A stretch of DNA of 64,000 bases from Virgisporangium aliadipatigenens (GCF_016863615.1 NZ_BOPF01000007.1:62001-126000); one strand, 5' to 3'; positions 15,415 to 24,366 are shown, counted from the first letter of the stretch. The notes: generated from the sequence alone by a model not told the origin. Numbers and translations are program-made.

Positions 15415-15960
15415 CTAGGCGTTGCACCTGACCCGCCACTCCGGGCTCGCGTTCGGCCCGCACCGGTACGGGTTCCCCGGGTACGCCGGCGCGGGATCCC
15501 AGACCTGCTCCAGCACGTCGGGAGCGACGACAGTCAGGCGGAACCTGTTCCCCGGCTTCGGCCCGTCCGGCCCGGCGTCGAACTCGGGCACGGGTGCGCC
15601 CCGCTCGTCGGTGTACGCCACGGAGACGACCGTCCCGATCGCGTGCGTCGACGTCACCTCGAACCGGAGCCGGTCCCGCCCGGTGCACATCGGCGAGGAG
15701 GGGTCGCCCGTTCGGCACGGCCCGGCGTTCCACACGGTCTCGCCGGTCAGGTCGGCGCGGATCTCCAGGCTGGAGCCGTGCACCAGCCACGTTCCCACGT
15801 AGGGCTCGATGCGTTGGCCCGGCCGGTCCTTCCCGATCAGGTCCGGGACCAGTTGGGTGGCGACGACGATCGCCGGCCCGCCCAGGAGAACGCAGGCGAG
15901 GAGCACGGTGATCATCCACGGCTTGACGCGGATCGTCCTCGGGGCGGGTCGCGTCAGCAC
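15415..15960 (-). CDS. Hypothetical membrane-anchored protein
   Basis: A 181-residue protein. The GTG at 15960 overlaps the end of the upstream gene. An N-terminal helix (MITVLLACVLLGGPAIVVATQLV) anchors an extracellular domain of about 140 residues. That domain begins with EPYVGTWLVHGSSLEI, a pattern of lipocalin-like proteins that open with Gly-Thr-Trp. Six cysteines are probably paired outside the cell. The family is not recognised. It is co-transcribed with the next upstream gene and may act with it at the membrane. Confidence 0.65.
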   Translation of the reverse strand: MLTRPAPRTIRVKPWMITVLLACVLLGGPAIVVATQLVPDLIGKDRPGQRIEPYVGTWLVHGSSLEIRADLTGETVWNAGPCRTGDPSSPMCTGRDRLRFEVTSTHAIGTVVSVAYTDERGAPVPEFDAGPDGPKPGNRFRLTVVAPDVLEQVWDPAPAYPGNPYRCGPNASPEWRVRCNA

Positions 15961-16850
15961 CGCTGGTCCCCGCCGCGCACGCAGTGCCGTTCCACGTTGG
16001 AGTCGGCCGTCACCAGGAACGGCTTGCCGCCGTTGTCGATGACCTGCGTTCCCGAGCGGCCCTCGGAGGTCCAGTCGACCTCGACGGTCCACTCGCAGAG
16101 GCACTTGCTCGTGGACGCGGCCACGATGAAGCTCTGGGCATCGCCGATGGTGGTGGTGTCCGGCGCGGTGATCGGTTCCGAGTTCTGCGGCGGCGCCACG
16201 TCGGATCCGGCCGCCACCTGCTTCAGCGTCGGCCGGGAGGCGTCGAGATCGGCCGAGCCGTACTGGTAGGTCCCGCCCCCGCCGCAGGCGTACGCGAAGC
16301 TGTTGCCCCGCATCGGTTCCTTCCGCGACACCACCCTCACCCGGATGTCGACGAGCACCACCTGCGCCGCGCTGCGGCCCTGGACGGTGAACCGGATGCC
16401 CGCGGTGGCCACCGGAACAGCTGCGTTCGCCATGGCCCACCGCTGCCAGTCCTGGTCGGTGGTCAGGTCGTCGGTCGGCTCCGCCCCACCGGGCGGCAGG
16501 ATCCAACCGAGGCTGCACGGCGTCTTGACGTCGGCGACCGCCACGGTGAACGGCACCCCGCCGGCATCGGCGGCGGGATCCGTCGTGGCTTCCGCGCCGG
16601 CCGACGGCGCGGCGCTCGACTGCTGCGCCCGGGGTACGCCGGCGGGCGCCCGCGCATCGCCGCCGGTACCGCTGAGCGTCGCCGCGGTGACCAGGGTCGT
16701 GCCCGCGCCGAGCACCACGGCGACGGCGAGACCGACGAGAACCGTGCGCGCGCTGAAGGTGTGATCGCCGAACTTGAAGATGTACTGCCGGTTGTTCTCC
16801 CCGACCTGGAAATCGGCGCTGTTGTCGATGTTGTGCGTCGGCGTACGCAT
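15954..16850 (-). CDS. Hypothetical membrane-anchored protein with Cys-rich exterior
   Basis: A 298-residue protein starting at the ATG at 16850. The N-terminus (NIDNSADFQVGENNRQYIFKFGD) resembles the short Asn/Gly-rich tag found ahead of some STAND-associated proteins, which is a loose similarity only. A transmembrane helix (TVLVGLAVAVVLGAGTTLVTAA) follows, then a disordered Ala/Pro linker and an extracellular domain of about 180 residues with several cysteines (TPCSLGW, AYACGGGG, SKCLCEW, ERHCVRG). The upstream DNA holds TGATC-N9-GATCA at about 16877-16895. Function unknown. Confidence 0.65.
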   Translation of the reverse strand: MRTPTHNIDNSADFQVGENNRQYIFKFGDHTFSARTVLVGLAVAVVLGAGTTLVTAATLSGTGGDARAPAGVPRAQQSSAAPSAGAEATTDPAADAGGVPFTVAVADVKTPCSLGWILPPGGAEPTDDLTTDQDWQRWAMANAAVPVATAGIRFTVQGRSAAQVVLVDIRVRVVSRKEPMRGNSFAYACGGGGTYQYGSADLDASRPTLKQVAAGSDVAPPQNSEPITAPDTTTIGDAQSFIVAASTSKCLCEWTVEVDWTSEGRSGTQVIDNGGKPFLVTADSNVERHCVRGGDQRC

Positions 16851-16934
16851 GCGGCCAGCGTCTCGAAAGTTCGACGTGATCAATATGGTCGATCAGGCCG
16901 AACTGTCGTGACACCCCGCCATCGGCGGTGGCCC

Positions 16935-18482
16935 TTATGAGGAACGCCGATGGCCGATGCGGCGCAGCAGTCGGCCCACGCCGGTGACGCCGGCGGACAG
17001 AAGGCCACCGATCCAGGCCGGCACGCCGAAGACGATGGCGATGAAGCCCGGCACCCCGATCAGGTCCGGCAGCGGCAGCGCCGCGGTCGGCAGGACCGCC
17101 GCGGCGAGGATGACCACCAGTTCCACCAGCATGCCGAGCGCCAACGGCGTCAGCAGCAACCCGAGCAGCGCGTTCGGCGGGCCGGGGCGGCGCAGCAGCC
17201 GGCGCCGGACCCACCAGCCGTAACCGACCAGCGCGGCGAGGGCGGCGCCGGCGATCGGGGCCCGGACCGGCCAGGCCTCCGGCGGATCCATGCTGATCCC
17301 CCACGGCACGAGGGAGAGCACCGCGCCCGTGCGGAACATCCGCCACGCGAACCGGCCGGCGAACGAGGCGTCACGGTGCTCCGCGAGCATGTCGGTCGGC
17401 GCCGCGACGGCATCGGCCGGGCGGGGCCCCGCCTGCGGCGGTCCGGCCACCCGACGGTCCACGAGCGCCACCGCGATCCCCATCGCGAACAGCACCAGCA
17501 GGTGCGCGACGGTCGGGATCAGCAGCCACGCCGGTGGCCTGTCCTCCGGTTCGAGCATCGATCCGCAGACGGTGAGCGCCACGGCGGACAGCGTGCACAG
17601 GGCCAGCCCGACCAGCCGCACCCTGGCCCGGACGTCGACCCGGAGCATCCGCCGGGCGTACCCGCGCAGCCCCGGCGACAGCGAACGCCACGTCCGCGCG
17701 GCCCACACGTACCAGAGCACGGGCGGCAGGAACACGGTCGCCCACATCCACGGAAAGGCCGTGAAGAGGCCGAGCGCGCCGCTGAACCAGACGGCCAGCA
17801 TCGCCCACCCGCCGACGCCGAACAGCAGCCGGTCCAACTGGGTGCGGGCGTCGTGATCGGTGGGCGCCTCGGACAGCGCGGCGCCGAGGAGCCGGGCCGC
17901 CTCGGACACGCGCGCGTCGCCGATGGCGAGGCGGCCCAGCCGGGTCATCGCCTCCGTGTGCCCGGGGTCGAGGGCCAGCGTCCGCCGGTACGACGCGCGG
18001 GCCTTCCGCTTCAAGCCGATCTGGTCGAACAGCAGACCCCTGATGAAGTGCGGACCCGGATGCTGCGGCTCCAGACCGACGGCGTGCGCGGCGGCGCGCA
18101 GGGCCCGGCGCGGGTGGCCCTGGCCCAGTTCGGCCATTGCCAGCGCCGAGTGGCCGCGCCAGTTGTCGGGCTGCAGGCGCACCGCCTCCAGCGCGCTGGC
18201 CAGAGCCGCCGCCGGATCCTCCAGCGCGACGAGGGCGAACGCCAGCAGCATGTGCCCGTCCTGATGTTCGGGGTCGGCCTCGACGGCGTGGCGGGCCGCG
18301 TCGCGCATCGCGGGCAGGTTGTCCTCGCCCTGATGCGTGCGCGCCAGCAGGCACAGCGCCTCGGCGTGGTGCGGCTCCACGACCAGCAGGGCGGTGACCT
18401 CGCGGCGGGCCGCGTCGTACCGGCCGATCTCGAGCAACGCCTGCGCACGCGCCAGCTGCGCCGGGCCGGCCTCGGTGTCCAT
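16935..18482 (-). CDS. TPR-repeat multi-pass membrane protein
   Basis: A 515-residue protein. Residues 1-230 carry about six tetratricopeptide repeats (QALLEIGRYDAARREVTALLVVEPHHAEAL; HAVGLEPQHPGPHFIRGLLFDQIGLKRKARASYRRTLALDPGH). The rest is membrane with at least six hydrophobic segments (FSGALGLFTAFPWMWATVFLPPVLWYV and later ones). I chose the second ATG at 18482: TAAGAT lies exactly seven bases upstream, a leaderless promoter, whereas the ATG at 18488 would lie one base from that box. Cytosolic TPRs fused to a polytopic membrane domain suggest a scaffold or sensor; no enzyme motif is visible. Confidence 0.75.
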   Translation of the reverse strand: MDTEAGPAQLARAQALLEIGRYDAARREVTALLVVEPHHAEALCLLARTHQGEDNLPAMRDAARHAVEADPEHQDGHMLLAFALVALEDPAAALASALEAVRLQPDNWRGHSALAMAELGQGHPRRALRAAAHAVGLEPQHPGPHFIRGLLFDQIGLKRKARASYRRTLALDPGHTEAMTRLGRLAIGDARVSEAARLLGAALSEAPTDHDARTQLDRLLFGVGGWAMLAVWFSGALGLFTAFPWMWATVFLPPVLWYVWAARTWRSLSPGLRGYARRMLRVDVRARVRLVGLALCTLSAVALTVCGSMLEPEDRPPAWLLIPTVAHLLVLFAMGIAVALVDRRVAGPPQAGPRPADAVAAPTDMLAEHRDASFAGRFAWRMFRTGAVLSLVPWGISMDPPEAWPVRAPIAGAALAALVGYGWWVRRRLLRRPGPPNALLGLLLTPLALGMLVELVVILAAAVLPTAALPLPDLIGVPGFIAIVFGVPAWIGGLLSAGVTGVGRLLRRIGHRRSS

Positions 18483-18524
18483 CGGCATGATCTTAGGGCG
18501 GCGGCTTTCCGATAAGGTCGGGAG

Positions 18525-19127
18525 ATGCGCACCGGGGGGACACGTTTCCGCGATCCGGCGTCGGCCGCCTCGCTGGACGTGTTGGCGGCCGACCCGATCG
18601 ACGTGGTGTGTCCGCGTTGCGGCGCCCACGCCCGCGTGGTCGGGGAGCCGGGCGACGACCGGCCGTCGACGACCCGCGCCCGGCGGATGGTGTGTCCCGC
18701 CTGCGCGCACACCGGGAGGTGGTCGACGCGGACCGGTTCGTCCTGGTGGGGCCTGCCGGTCGATCCGTTCTTCCGGCAGCCGCTGTGGCTCACCGCCGCC
18801 GTGCGTGGGCACCGGCTGTGGGCGTACAACCGCGCGCATCTGGACGTGCTGGCGGGGTTCGTGGCGGCCCGGCTGCGCGAGCGCGGGCCGTCCGCGGGCT
18901 GCTGTGAGATGACGATGATCGAGACGTTGCCGGCGTGGCTGAAGTCGGCCCGCAACCGCGCCGACGTTCTGTCGGCCGTGGAACGCCTCCGGGCCCGGCT
19001 CGACGACCCGGGCCGGGCCGCCCGCCGGCCGCGGAGCCCGGTGAGCGGGGCGGACCTGCGCCGATTCGGCGCTCACGAGCACCGATATTTTCATGGGAAC
19101 GTCACGCGCCCAGGCCACGCAACCTGA
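18525..19127 (+). CDS. Zinc-ribbon hypothetical protein
   Basis: A 200-residue protein. Two CxxC pairs form a zinc ribbon (DVVCPRCGAHARVV about residue 27-40; RMVCPACAHTGRW about 54-66). A conserved actinobacterial module follows: GLPVDPFFRQPLWLTA, GHRLWAYN..HLDVLAGFVAARLRERG, then MTMIETLPAWLKSARNRADVLSAVERLRARL. The ATG has TAAGGT six bases upstream and is divergent from the TPR gene. The extreme C-terminus (after about residue 165) overlaps the convergent gene and is probably not conserved. The family is known but functionally uncharacterised. Confidence 0.75.
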   Translation: MRTGGTRFRDPASAASLDVLAADPIDVVCPRCGAHARVVGEPGDDRPSTTRARRMVCPACAHTGRWSTRTGSSWWGLPVDPFFRQPLWLTAAVRGHRLWAYNRAHLDVLAGFVAARLRERGPSAGCCEMTMIETLPAWLKSARNRADVLSAVERLRARLDDPGRAARRPRSPVSGADLRRFGAHEHRYFHGNVTRPGHAT

Positions 19128-19725
19128 TCAGCACCACCGCGACGACCGCGATGACGGCCGCGGCGGCGATCCGGCGGCACCGCACCCACGTCGAGTAGGC
19201 GTTCAGCCAGGCGATCACGGCGTCGAGACCCGGCGACGGCCCGGACGGCGGCAACGGGCGCACCGCCGCGATGCGCACCGCGGCACTCGTCGCGGCCGGT
19301 GCGGGAGCCGCCGTGCGGGTCGGCGGCGCCGGGTCGATGACGAACGCCTCCGGGTACCAGCCGGCGCTCGGCCAGGTGGTGATCGTGTCGACCGGGCCGT
19401 CCGAGGGCACCGGCGTCACCTCGAACCGGATCTCGCGCGATGTCTCCGCGGGGACCTCCACGCGCCGTCGCGCGACGCGGCGGGCGAGCGCGACGCCGAC
19501 GAAGCGTTCGGCCGGGTCGGCCCGGTGCGGTATCCGCCGCAGCAGCTCGAACCACTGCCACCGCAGGGCGACGTCGGTCAGCACCTCGCCGTAGACCGCG
19601 TCGGCGTCCAGCTCGTCACCGGTCAGGCGGCGGGCATCGCGTCGCAACGCCTCGAAGTGGCGTTCGACGAACCGTTTGTAGCCCGGCGCCGGCTCCAGGC
19701 TCAGCTGCGGCAGCAGACCGGCCAT
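19102..19725 (-). CDS. Sigma-factor-like N-terminus fused to C-terminal membrane anchor
   Basis: A 207-residue protein. Residues 15-90 (YKRFVERHFEALRRDARRLTG, DAVYGEVLTDVALRW, FVGVALARRVARRR) resemble region 2 of ECF-type sigma factors. There is no region 4; instead a proline/alanine-rich linker leads to one C-terminal transmembrane helix (IAAAAVIAVVAVVLIRL). This may be a membrane-tethered relic or a regulator derived from a sigma factor, but the similarity is by eye and modest. It overlaps the convergent zinc-ribbon gene by 26 bp. Confidence 0.55.
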   Translation of the reverse strand: MAGLLPQLSLEPAPGYKRFVERHFEALRRDARRLTGDELDADAVYGEVLTDVALRWQWFELLRRIPHRADPAERFVGVALARRVARRRVEVPAETSREIRFEVTPVPSDGPVDTITTWPSAGWYPEAFVIDPAPPTRTAAPAPAATSAAVRIAAVRPLPPSGPSPGLDAVIAWLNAYSTWVRCRRIAAAAVIAVVAVVLIRLRGLGA

Positions 19726-19848
19726 CCGTCCATGGTCGCCGACTCCGCCGCCGAACGCACTCCCCGTCGACCGGGTGCCGGTCGCGGCGGCCGCGCGGCA
19801 TTGCCTACGATCGTTCTCTCACGGCCGCCTCATCGAAGAGGATTCCTG

Positions 19849-20625
19849 ATGTCCGATCCCACCGTCGACGTAACCCGGCCGAGCAGTGCCCGGGTGTGGA
19901 ACTACCTGCTGGGCGGCAAGGACAACTTCGCCGTCGACCGGGAACTGGGTGACGCGCTGCGCACGGCCAACCCGGGTATCGCGGCGATCGCCCTGGCACA
20001 GCGGAAGTTCCTGATCCAGGCGGTCACGCTCATCGCCGGTGAGGTGGGCATCCGGCAGTTCCTCGACATCGGCACCGGGCTCCCGACGGCCGACAACACC
20101 CACGAGGTGGCGCAGCGGGTGGCACCCGAGTCGCGGATCGTCTACGTCGACAACGATCCGCTGGTGCTGGCGCACGCCCGCGCGCTGCTGACCAGTTCCC
20201 CCGAGGGCCGGACCGCGTACGTCGACTCCGACGTGCAGGATCCCGAACGGATCCTGAGCGAGGCCGCCGCCACCCTCGACTTCAGCAGGCCGGTGGCCCT
20301 GACCATGATCGGCATCCTGGGCAACGTCGCCGACTACGTAGAGGCCCGCGCGATCGTCGGCAAGCTGCTCGCCGCCGTCCCCTCGGGCAGCTACCTGGTG
20401 GTCAGCGACGGCACGAGCACCAGCACGCAGAGCGTGGAGAGCCAGCGGGTCGCCAGCCGGAGCGGCCACCCCTACAACCTGCGCACGCCCGAGCAGATCG
20501 GCGGCTATTTCGAGGGCCTCGAACTGCTCGAGCCCGGCGTGGTGCCGATCTCGCAGTGGCGCCCGCAGCCCGGTTCGACGCCGCCGGCCCTCGACGCGTA
20601 CTGCGCGGTCGGCCGCAAGCCGTAA
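19849..20625 (+). CDS. SAM-dependent methyltransferase, DUF574 type
   Basis: A 258-residue protein of the actinobacterial DUF574/Methyltransf_19 family. The N-terminus is diagnostic (RPSSARVWNYLLGGKDNFAVDRE). The SAM-binding glycine motif is FLDIGTGLPT, with acidic YVDNDPLVLAHAR after strand two. These proteins are abundant paralogs in filamentous actinobacteria; their substrates are largely unknown. GAAGAGGA precedes the ATG at 19849. It appears monocistronic. Confidence 0.92.
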   Translation: MSDPTVDVTRPSSARVWNYLLGGKDNFAVDRELGDALRTANPGIAAIALAQRKFLIQAVTLIAGEVGIRQFLDIGTGLPTADNTHEVAQRVAPESRIVYVDNDPLVLAHARALLTSSPEGRTAYVDSDVQDPERILSEAAATLDFSRPVALTMIGILGNVADYVEARAIVGKLLAAVPSGSYLVVSDGTSTSTQSVESQRVASRSGHPYNLRTPEQIGGYFEGLELLEPGVVPISQWRPQPGSTPPALDAYCAVGRKP

Positions 20626-20693
20626 CGCGGACCCGGCGGCGGGGCTCGGGCCGGCTGAAGCGTGCCACGGACAAACCACACCGTCACAGCAGC

Positions 20694-21062
20694 TCAGAAC
20701 AGATCTCCTGCTGGCGCATCAGTCCGATCGATCACGACGTCTTCCGTGCAGACCATCTGCTGAACCGAGGTGGGGTCGACGAAGTTCCGGTGGTCCGGGT
20801 CGACGATCTTCAGGAAATTGTCGCTGAAGAAGAGGGCTTCGAGGCCGGCCATATCGTCGAACCACGCCTCGACGATCGAGTCGAACTCCGAGCCGGGGGA
20901 CTGGGCCGCCTGCACCGGATAGGACACGACGAACCGGCGGAGGTACTGCTCCGTTTCCGGGATCGACATCAGCAGCGGCCGGTGCACGATCCTCTGGTAG
21001 TCGACGAACTCGTCGTGGGTCATGTGCTTGGCACGCTTGAGCGCGAGAATCATCTTGATCAT
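20694..21062 (-). CDS. EthD-domain protein
   Basis: A 122-residue protein with the EthD ferredoxin-like fold: MILALKRAKHMTHDEFVDYQRIVHRPLL at the N-terminus and FDSIVEAWFDDMAGLEALFFSDNF in the second half. EthD proteins support cytochrome P450 or act as small monooxygenases/decarboxylases. AAGGG lies eight to nine bases before the ATG at 21062. It is divergent from an MmyB-type HTH regulator with a 135-bp gap, and that regulator probably controls it. Confidence 0.85.
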   Translation of the reverse strand: MIKMILALKRAKHMTHDEFVDYQRIVHRPLLMSIPETEQYLRRFVVSYPVQAAQSPGSEFDSIVEAWFDDMAGLEALFFSDNFLKIVDPDHRNFVDPTSVQQMVCTEDVVIDRTDAPAGDLF

Positions 21063-21197
21063 GGCTTGGGCCCTTCGCGGGAGTACGAGATGTCGCGGTC
21101 GACTCTGTCGGCCCCTTCCGCGAGTGCCCAGAGTCTCCCGATGATGGTGGCCGGACCACCAGCCTCGACTCGCCCGGTACGTGAGATCGTGATCGGC

Positions 21198-22079
21198 ATG
21201 GCAAACGTTCGATCGCGCGAACTTGGCGCATACCTGCGCGCGCGGCGCGATCGCCTCTCGCCGGAGGACGTGGGCCTGCCCGGCGGTCGCGGCAGACGGC
21301 GGGTCAAAGGACTGCGCCGCGAGGAGGTGGCGGTTCTGGCCAACGTCGGCTGCACCTGGTACACGTGGCTGGAGCAGGGACGCGATGTCCAGCCGAGCAT
21401 CGAGGTCCTCCGCGGCATCGCCGACGCCCTGCGGCTGTCGAGAGACGAGCGCCGTCATCTGCTACTGCTCGGCGGGCATCCCGGCGCCGAACAGGTACCT
21501 GCCTATGAGAGGTCCGACGGCCTGCTGCAGGGGTTGCTGGACCAACTCGCTCCGTATCCGGCGGTCGTGCTGGCACCCTGGTTCGAGCCGGTTGCCTACA
21601 ACGCACCGTTCCGGTTCATGATCGACGACCTTGAGTCGATACCCGAGTCGGACCGGAACTGCGCCTACCTGAACTTCACCCACCCCGACTGGATCGCCGG
21701 GCACACCGACCATGAGCAGGAGTGCGCCACGATCGTGGCCGCACTCCGCGCAAGCCAGGGCGAGTCGGTGACCGATCCAGCCTGGAAGCCACTGCTGGCC
21801 CGCCTCCGGGCCGACTCACCGCTGTTCGCGCGTCTTTGGGGCCGGGCCGACGTGGCCACCGACTCCCAGGAACCCAAGCGCGTCCTGTCCCGGCACGTCG
21901 GCAGGCTCGCACTACGCCCGATCACCATGCTGCTCCAGGAGAATCCGCACACCCGCGTACTCGTCTACCAGCCCGACGACAACATCACCCGGGAACGCCT
22001 CGAAGAACTCGCCAGCCGGATCACCACCGGCCACATCAACGGTCCGGCAAATGCGCAACGCTTGCGGTCGGTGTCCTGA
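21198..22079 (+). CDS. HTH regulator with MmyB-like ligand-binding domain
   Basis: A 293-residue regulator. The Xre-type HTH occupies residues 1-80 (LGAYLRARRDRLSPEDVGL, RRVKGLRREEVAVLANVGCTWYTWLEQGRDVQPS). A PAS-like MmyB ligand-binding domain follows (PAVVLAPWFEPVAYN, NFTHPDWIAGHTDHEQECATIVAALRAS, FARLWGRADVA). Some family members bind fatty acids. Many regulate an adjacent divergent oxidoreductase, here the EthD gene. An in-frame GTG at 21189 is an alternative start. Confidence 0.92.
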   Translation: MANVRSRELGAYLRARRDRLSPEDVGLPGGRGRRRVKGLRREEVAVLANVGCTWYTWLEQGRDVQPSIEVLRGIADALRLSRDERRHLLLLGGHPGAEQVPAYERSDGLLQGLLDQLAPYPAVVLAPWFEPVAYNAPFRFMIDDLESIPESDRNCAYLNFTHPDWIAGHTDHEQECATIVAALRASQGESVTDPAWKPLLARLRADSPLFARLWGRADVATDSQEPKRVLSRHVGRLALRPITMLLQENPHTRVLVYQPDDNITRERLEELASRITTGHINGPANAQRLRSVS

Positions 22080-22083
22080 AGAA

Positions 22084-22386
22084 TTAGGAGGCCTCCGACA
22101 GGGAGCGCCCGTCGACGGTGAACGTCGTCCGCCCGTCCCGGTCCTCCACATCGGACCTCAACCGGATCACGGCGCCGCCGTCGGCGCGCCGCTCCAGCAC
22201 GTCACAGGGAAGCTCCAGCCCGACCGGCAGTGACCCGCCCGGCGTCAGCCGGCCGTCGCCGTCCAGCACGGGCACCTTGTCCACAATGGACACCACGGAG
22301 CCGTCCGACTCCGTCAGCAACACCTCGACCCACCCCGGCCACTCCTCGTCGACCCAGCGGACGGCCGCCACGCGCACCACGTACAT
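22084..22386 (-). CDS. Small hypothetical beta-rich protein
   Basis: A 100-residue cytosolic protein; GGGAGGA lies eight bases before the ATG at 22386. The sequence alternates hydrophobic strands (YVVRVAAVRWVD, WVEVLLTESDGSVVSIVDKVPVL, TTFTVDGRSL) and probably folds as a small beta-barrel. No family recognised. It contains a variant (GTCCACAATGGAC, 22279-22291) of the dispersed palindrome. It is divergent from the DinB gene. Confidence 0.65.
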   Translation of the reverse strand: MYVVRVAAVRWVDEEWPGWVEVLLTESDGSVVSIVDKVPVLDGDGRLTPGGSLPVGLELPCDVLERRADGGAVIRLRSDVEDRDGRTTFTVDGRSLSEAS

Positions 22387-22425
22387 AGGGTGATCCTCCC
22401 GCGCGGAGGCTCTAATCTGTGCGAC

Positions 22426-22911
22426 GTGGACCGGTGTGACGAGTGCGGCTTCGACTACACCGCCGTGTCGGCGGAGGACCTGCGGGGCCGGCTGGAGGCG
22501 GCGGGTCCGCGCTTCGCCGCCGCCCTCGCCGCGGTCGTCGACCCGCGCCGCCGTCCGGCGCCGTCGGTCTGGTCGCCGTTGGAGTACACCTGCCACGTCC
22601 GCGATGTCCTGTATGTTCAGGGGGAACGGGTGGCGCTCGCGCTGCGGGTCGACAATCCTGAGTTCGTGCCGATGGGTCGGGAGGAGCGGGTCGTCGCCGA
22701 CGCCTACAACGCCCAGGACCCGCAGGCCGTCCTGACGGAACTGACCGGAGCCGCACACGAGCTGGCGCGGGTCTTCGACGCCCTCGGCCCCGCGCAGTGG
22801 GAACGCACCGGGATCTATCCGTGGCCGGCCGCGCAGACGCGCACGATCCTGTGGCTCGGCAGGCACACCGTGCACGAGGTGGAGCACCACCTGATGGACG
22901 TGGCCCGCTGA
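22426..22911 (+). CDS. DinB-family protein
   Basis: A 161-residue protein starting with the GTG at 22426; TAATCT lies exactly seven bases upstream, suggesting a leaderless mRNA. The opening CDECGFDY.A pattern with LRGRLEAAGPRFAAAL is typical of actinobacterial DinB-like maturation proteins. The metal-binding histidines of the four-helix bundle are seen in YTCHVRDVLYVQGER and GRHTVHEVEHHLMDV. Likely a metal-dependent thiol-linked transferase or hydrolase; substrate unknown. Confidence 0.85.
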   Translation: MDRCDECGFDYTAVSAEDLRGRLEAAGPRFAAALAAVVDPRRRPAPSVWSPLEYTCHVRDVLYVQGERVALALRVDNPEFVPMGREERVVADAYNAQDPQAVLTELTGAAHELARVFDALGPAQWERTGIYPWPAAQTRTILWLGRHTVHEVEHHLMDVAR

Positions 22912-22914
22912 CGC

Positions 22915-23556
22915 CTATGGGCTGTCGTTCCACTCCAGTTCGCCGTCGGGGAGCACGCCGGCCCAGGCCCGGGGATCGCTGGCCGAACCGGCGGCCCGGA
23001 GCCGTTCGGCGAACTCGACCATCGCCGGCCGGCCGAACTCCAGCGCGTCGGCGATGTCGGTCAGCATGTCGGTGACACCCGTCCAGGTCGGCGGCTGCAG
23101 GAAACCCTCCTCGTGGTCCCACTCGCTGACGCAGCCGTGTGCCGGCCCCACGCGCAGATCGACGAAGTTCACCTGACCGCAGTTGTCCGTGGAGATCGGC
23201 ACGAAGGTGTGCTGATAGCGCTGGCTGAACGTGCCCGCCGCGGAGTCGTCGACGTCGGCGTAGCGCGGGGTCCCCGCCGACAGCCGGACCAACCAGCGCC
23301 GTTCCGCGCGCGCTTTCGTCACCGGCAGCGGTACGTGGATCCACGGGATCAGTGCGTGCAGCACCCCCGGGGCGAACCCGTCGGTGAGCAGCCACCAGGC
23401 GCGCAGCTCGGCGGGAAGCGGTACGCCGACATCCCGTTCGAGCGCGTCGATCTCCTCGGGATCCGCCGGCCCGCGTACCTGTGCGGCGGTGCCCGGCGCG
23501 TGAACGGTGAGCCAGCCGGCGATCCGGCGCCAGGCGTTGCTCACAGCATCGGTCAT
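22915..23556 (-). CDS. SMI1/KNR4 family protein
   Basis: A 213-residue protein with the SUKH/SMI1-KNR4 pattern: ADPEEIDALERDVGVPLPAELRAWWLLTDGF near residues 32-62, then the strand region WLVRLSAGTPRYADV, and a NCGQVNFVDLRVGPAHGCVSEWDHE segment. SUKH proteins often act as immunity proteins in polymorphic toxin systems, but stand-alone copies are common and no toxin gene is adjacent. GAGGA precedes the ATG. Confidence 0.85.
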   Translation of the reverse strand: MTDAVSNAWRRIAGWLTVHAPGTAAQVRGPADPEEIDALERDVGVPLPAELRAWWLLTDGFAPGVLHALIPWIHVPLPVTKARAERRWLVRLSAGTPRYADVDDSAAGTFSQRYQHTFVPISTDNCGQVNFVDLRVGPAHGCVSEWDHEEGFLQPPTWTGVTDMLTDIADALEFGRPAMVEFAERLRAAGSASDPRAWAGVLPDGELEWNDSP

Positions 23557-23604
23557 ATTTGCATCCTCGCCCCAGACAGCGGCAAAAGGTCTTAAATAGT
23601 AAAA

Positions 23605-24366
23605 GTGTTCCGTTCGCGCGCCACCACGCCCGCGCTCATCGCGCTGACAGTCCTCGCCGTGCTCTCGGCGTCGCTCCCCGGCGGTCCGGCGGCCGCCGCG
23701 GCGAATCCCCGTTCCGCCGAAAAGCCTTTGGAAAGCGTGCTGGTGACCGGCACGGGCGAGGTCTACGGCGAGCCCGACACCCTCACCGCCGACTTCGCCG
23801 TGGAGACCGGCGCGCCCACCGTCGACGAGGCCCTGAACCTGGCCAACACCGCCGCCGCCCGGATGCGCGACACGCTGCGGCGGGCCGGGCTCGCCGCCGC
23901 CGACCTCCAGACGTCGCACGTCGGCATCGGTCCCCAACGCGACGACGACGGAACCGTCACCGGCTACACCGTCAATCAGGGACTCGCCGCGACGATCCGC
24001 GACCTGCCCCGGGCCGGCTCGCTCATGTCCGAGACCATCGCGGCGGGCGGAGACGCCGCACGGCTCAACGGGGTCTCGTTCGCGATCGAGGACGACGCCG
24101 CGCTGCTCACCCGGGCGCGTCGCAACGCCTTCGCCGACGCCAGAACGAAGGCCGAGACGTACGCCCGCGAGGCGGGCAGGCCGCTCGGTCGCGTCGTCAC
24201 GGTGAGCGAGGTGATCGCCGACCACATGCGAACGGGCGGGCAGGACCTCAAGGTCGGGGCCGGTGCACCGCTGCCGATCGAACCGGGTCGGCTGCGACTG
24301 GCCGTGACCGTCACCGTCGAGTGGGCCTTCCAGCCGGCGCCGGCGCGGCACACCGCCGTGCTGTAG
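23605..24366 (+). CDS. Secreted SIMPL (DUF541) domain protein
   Basis: A 253-residue protein with an N-terminal signal sequence (LIALTVLAVLSASLPGGPAAAAA). The SIMPL domain is clear: SVLVTGTGEVYGEPDTLTADFAVET, then VTGYTVNQGLAATIRDL and ARRNAFADARTKAETYAREAGRPLGRVVTVSE. SIMPL proteins form oligomeric beta/alpha assemblies outside the cytoplasm and are linked to stress tolerance. The GTG start at 23605 lies six bases after an AT-rich TAAATA box shared with the divergent SUKH gene region. Confidence 0.88.
   Translation: MFRSRATTPALIALTVLAVLSASLPGGPAAAAANPRSAEKPLESVLVTGTGEVYGEPDTLTADFAVETGAPTVDEALNLANTAAARMRDTLRRAGLAAADLQTSHVGIGPQRDDDGTVTGYTVNQGLAATIRDLPRAGSLMSETIAAGGDAARLNGVSFAIEDDAALLTRARRNAFADARTKAETYAREAGRPLGRVVTVSEVIADHMRTGGQDLKVGAGAPLPIEPGRLRLAVTVTVEWAFQPAPARHTAVL

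Noticed and set aside
16950-18515. 521-codon plus-strand open frame
   Set aside because: Gln/Arg/Gly-rich complement of the TPR membrane protein; no fold.
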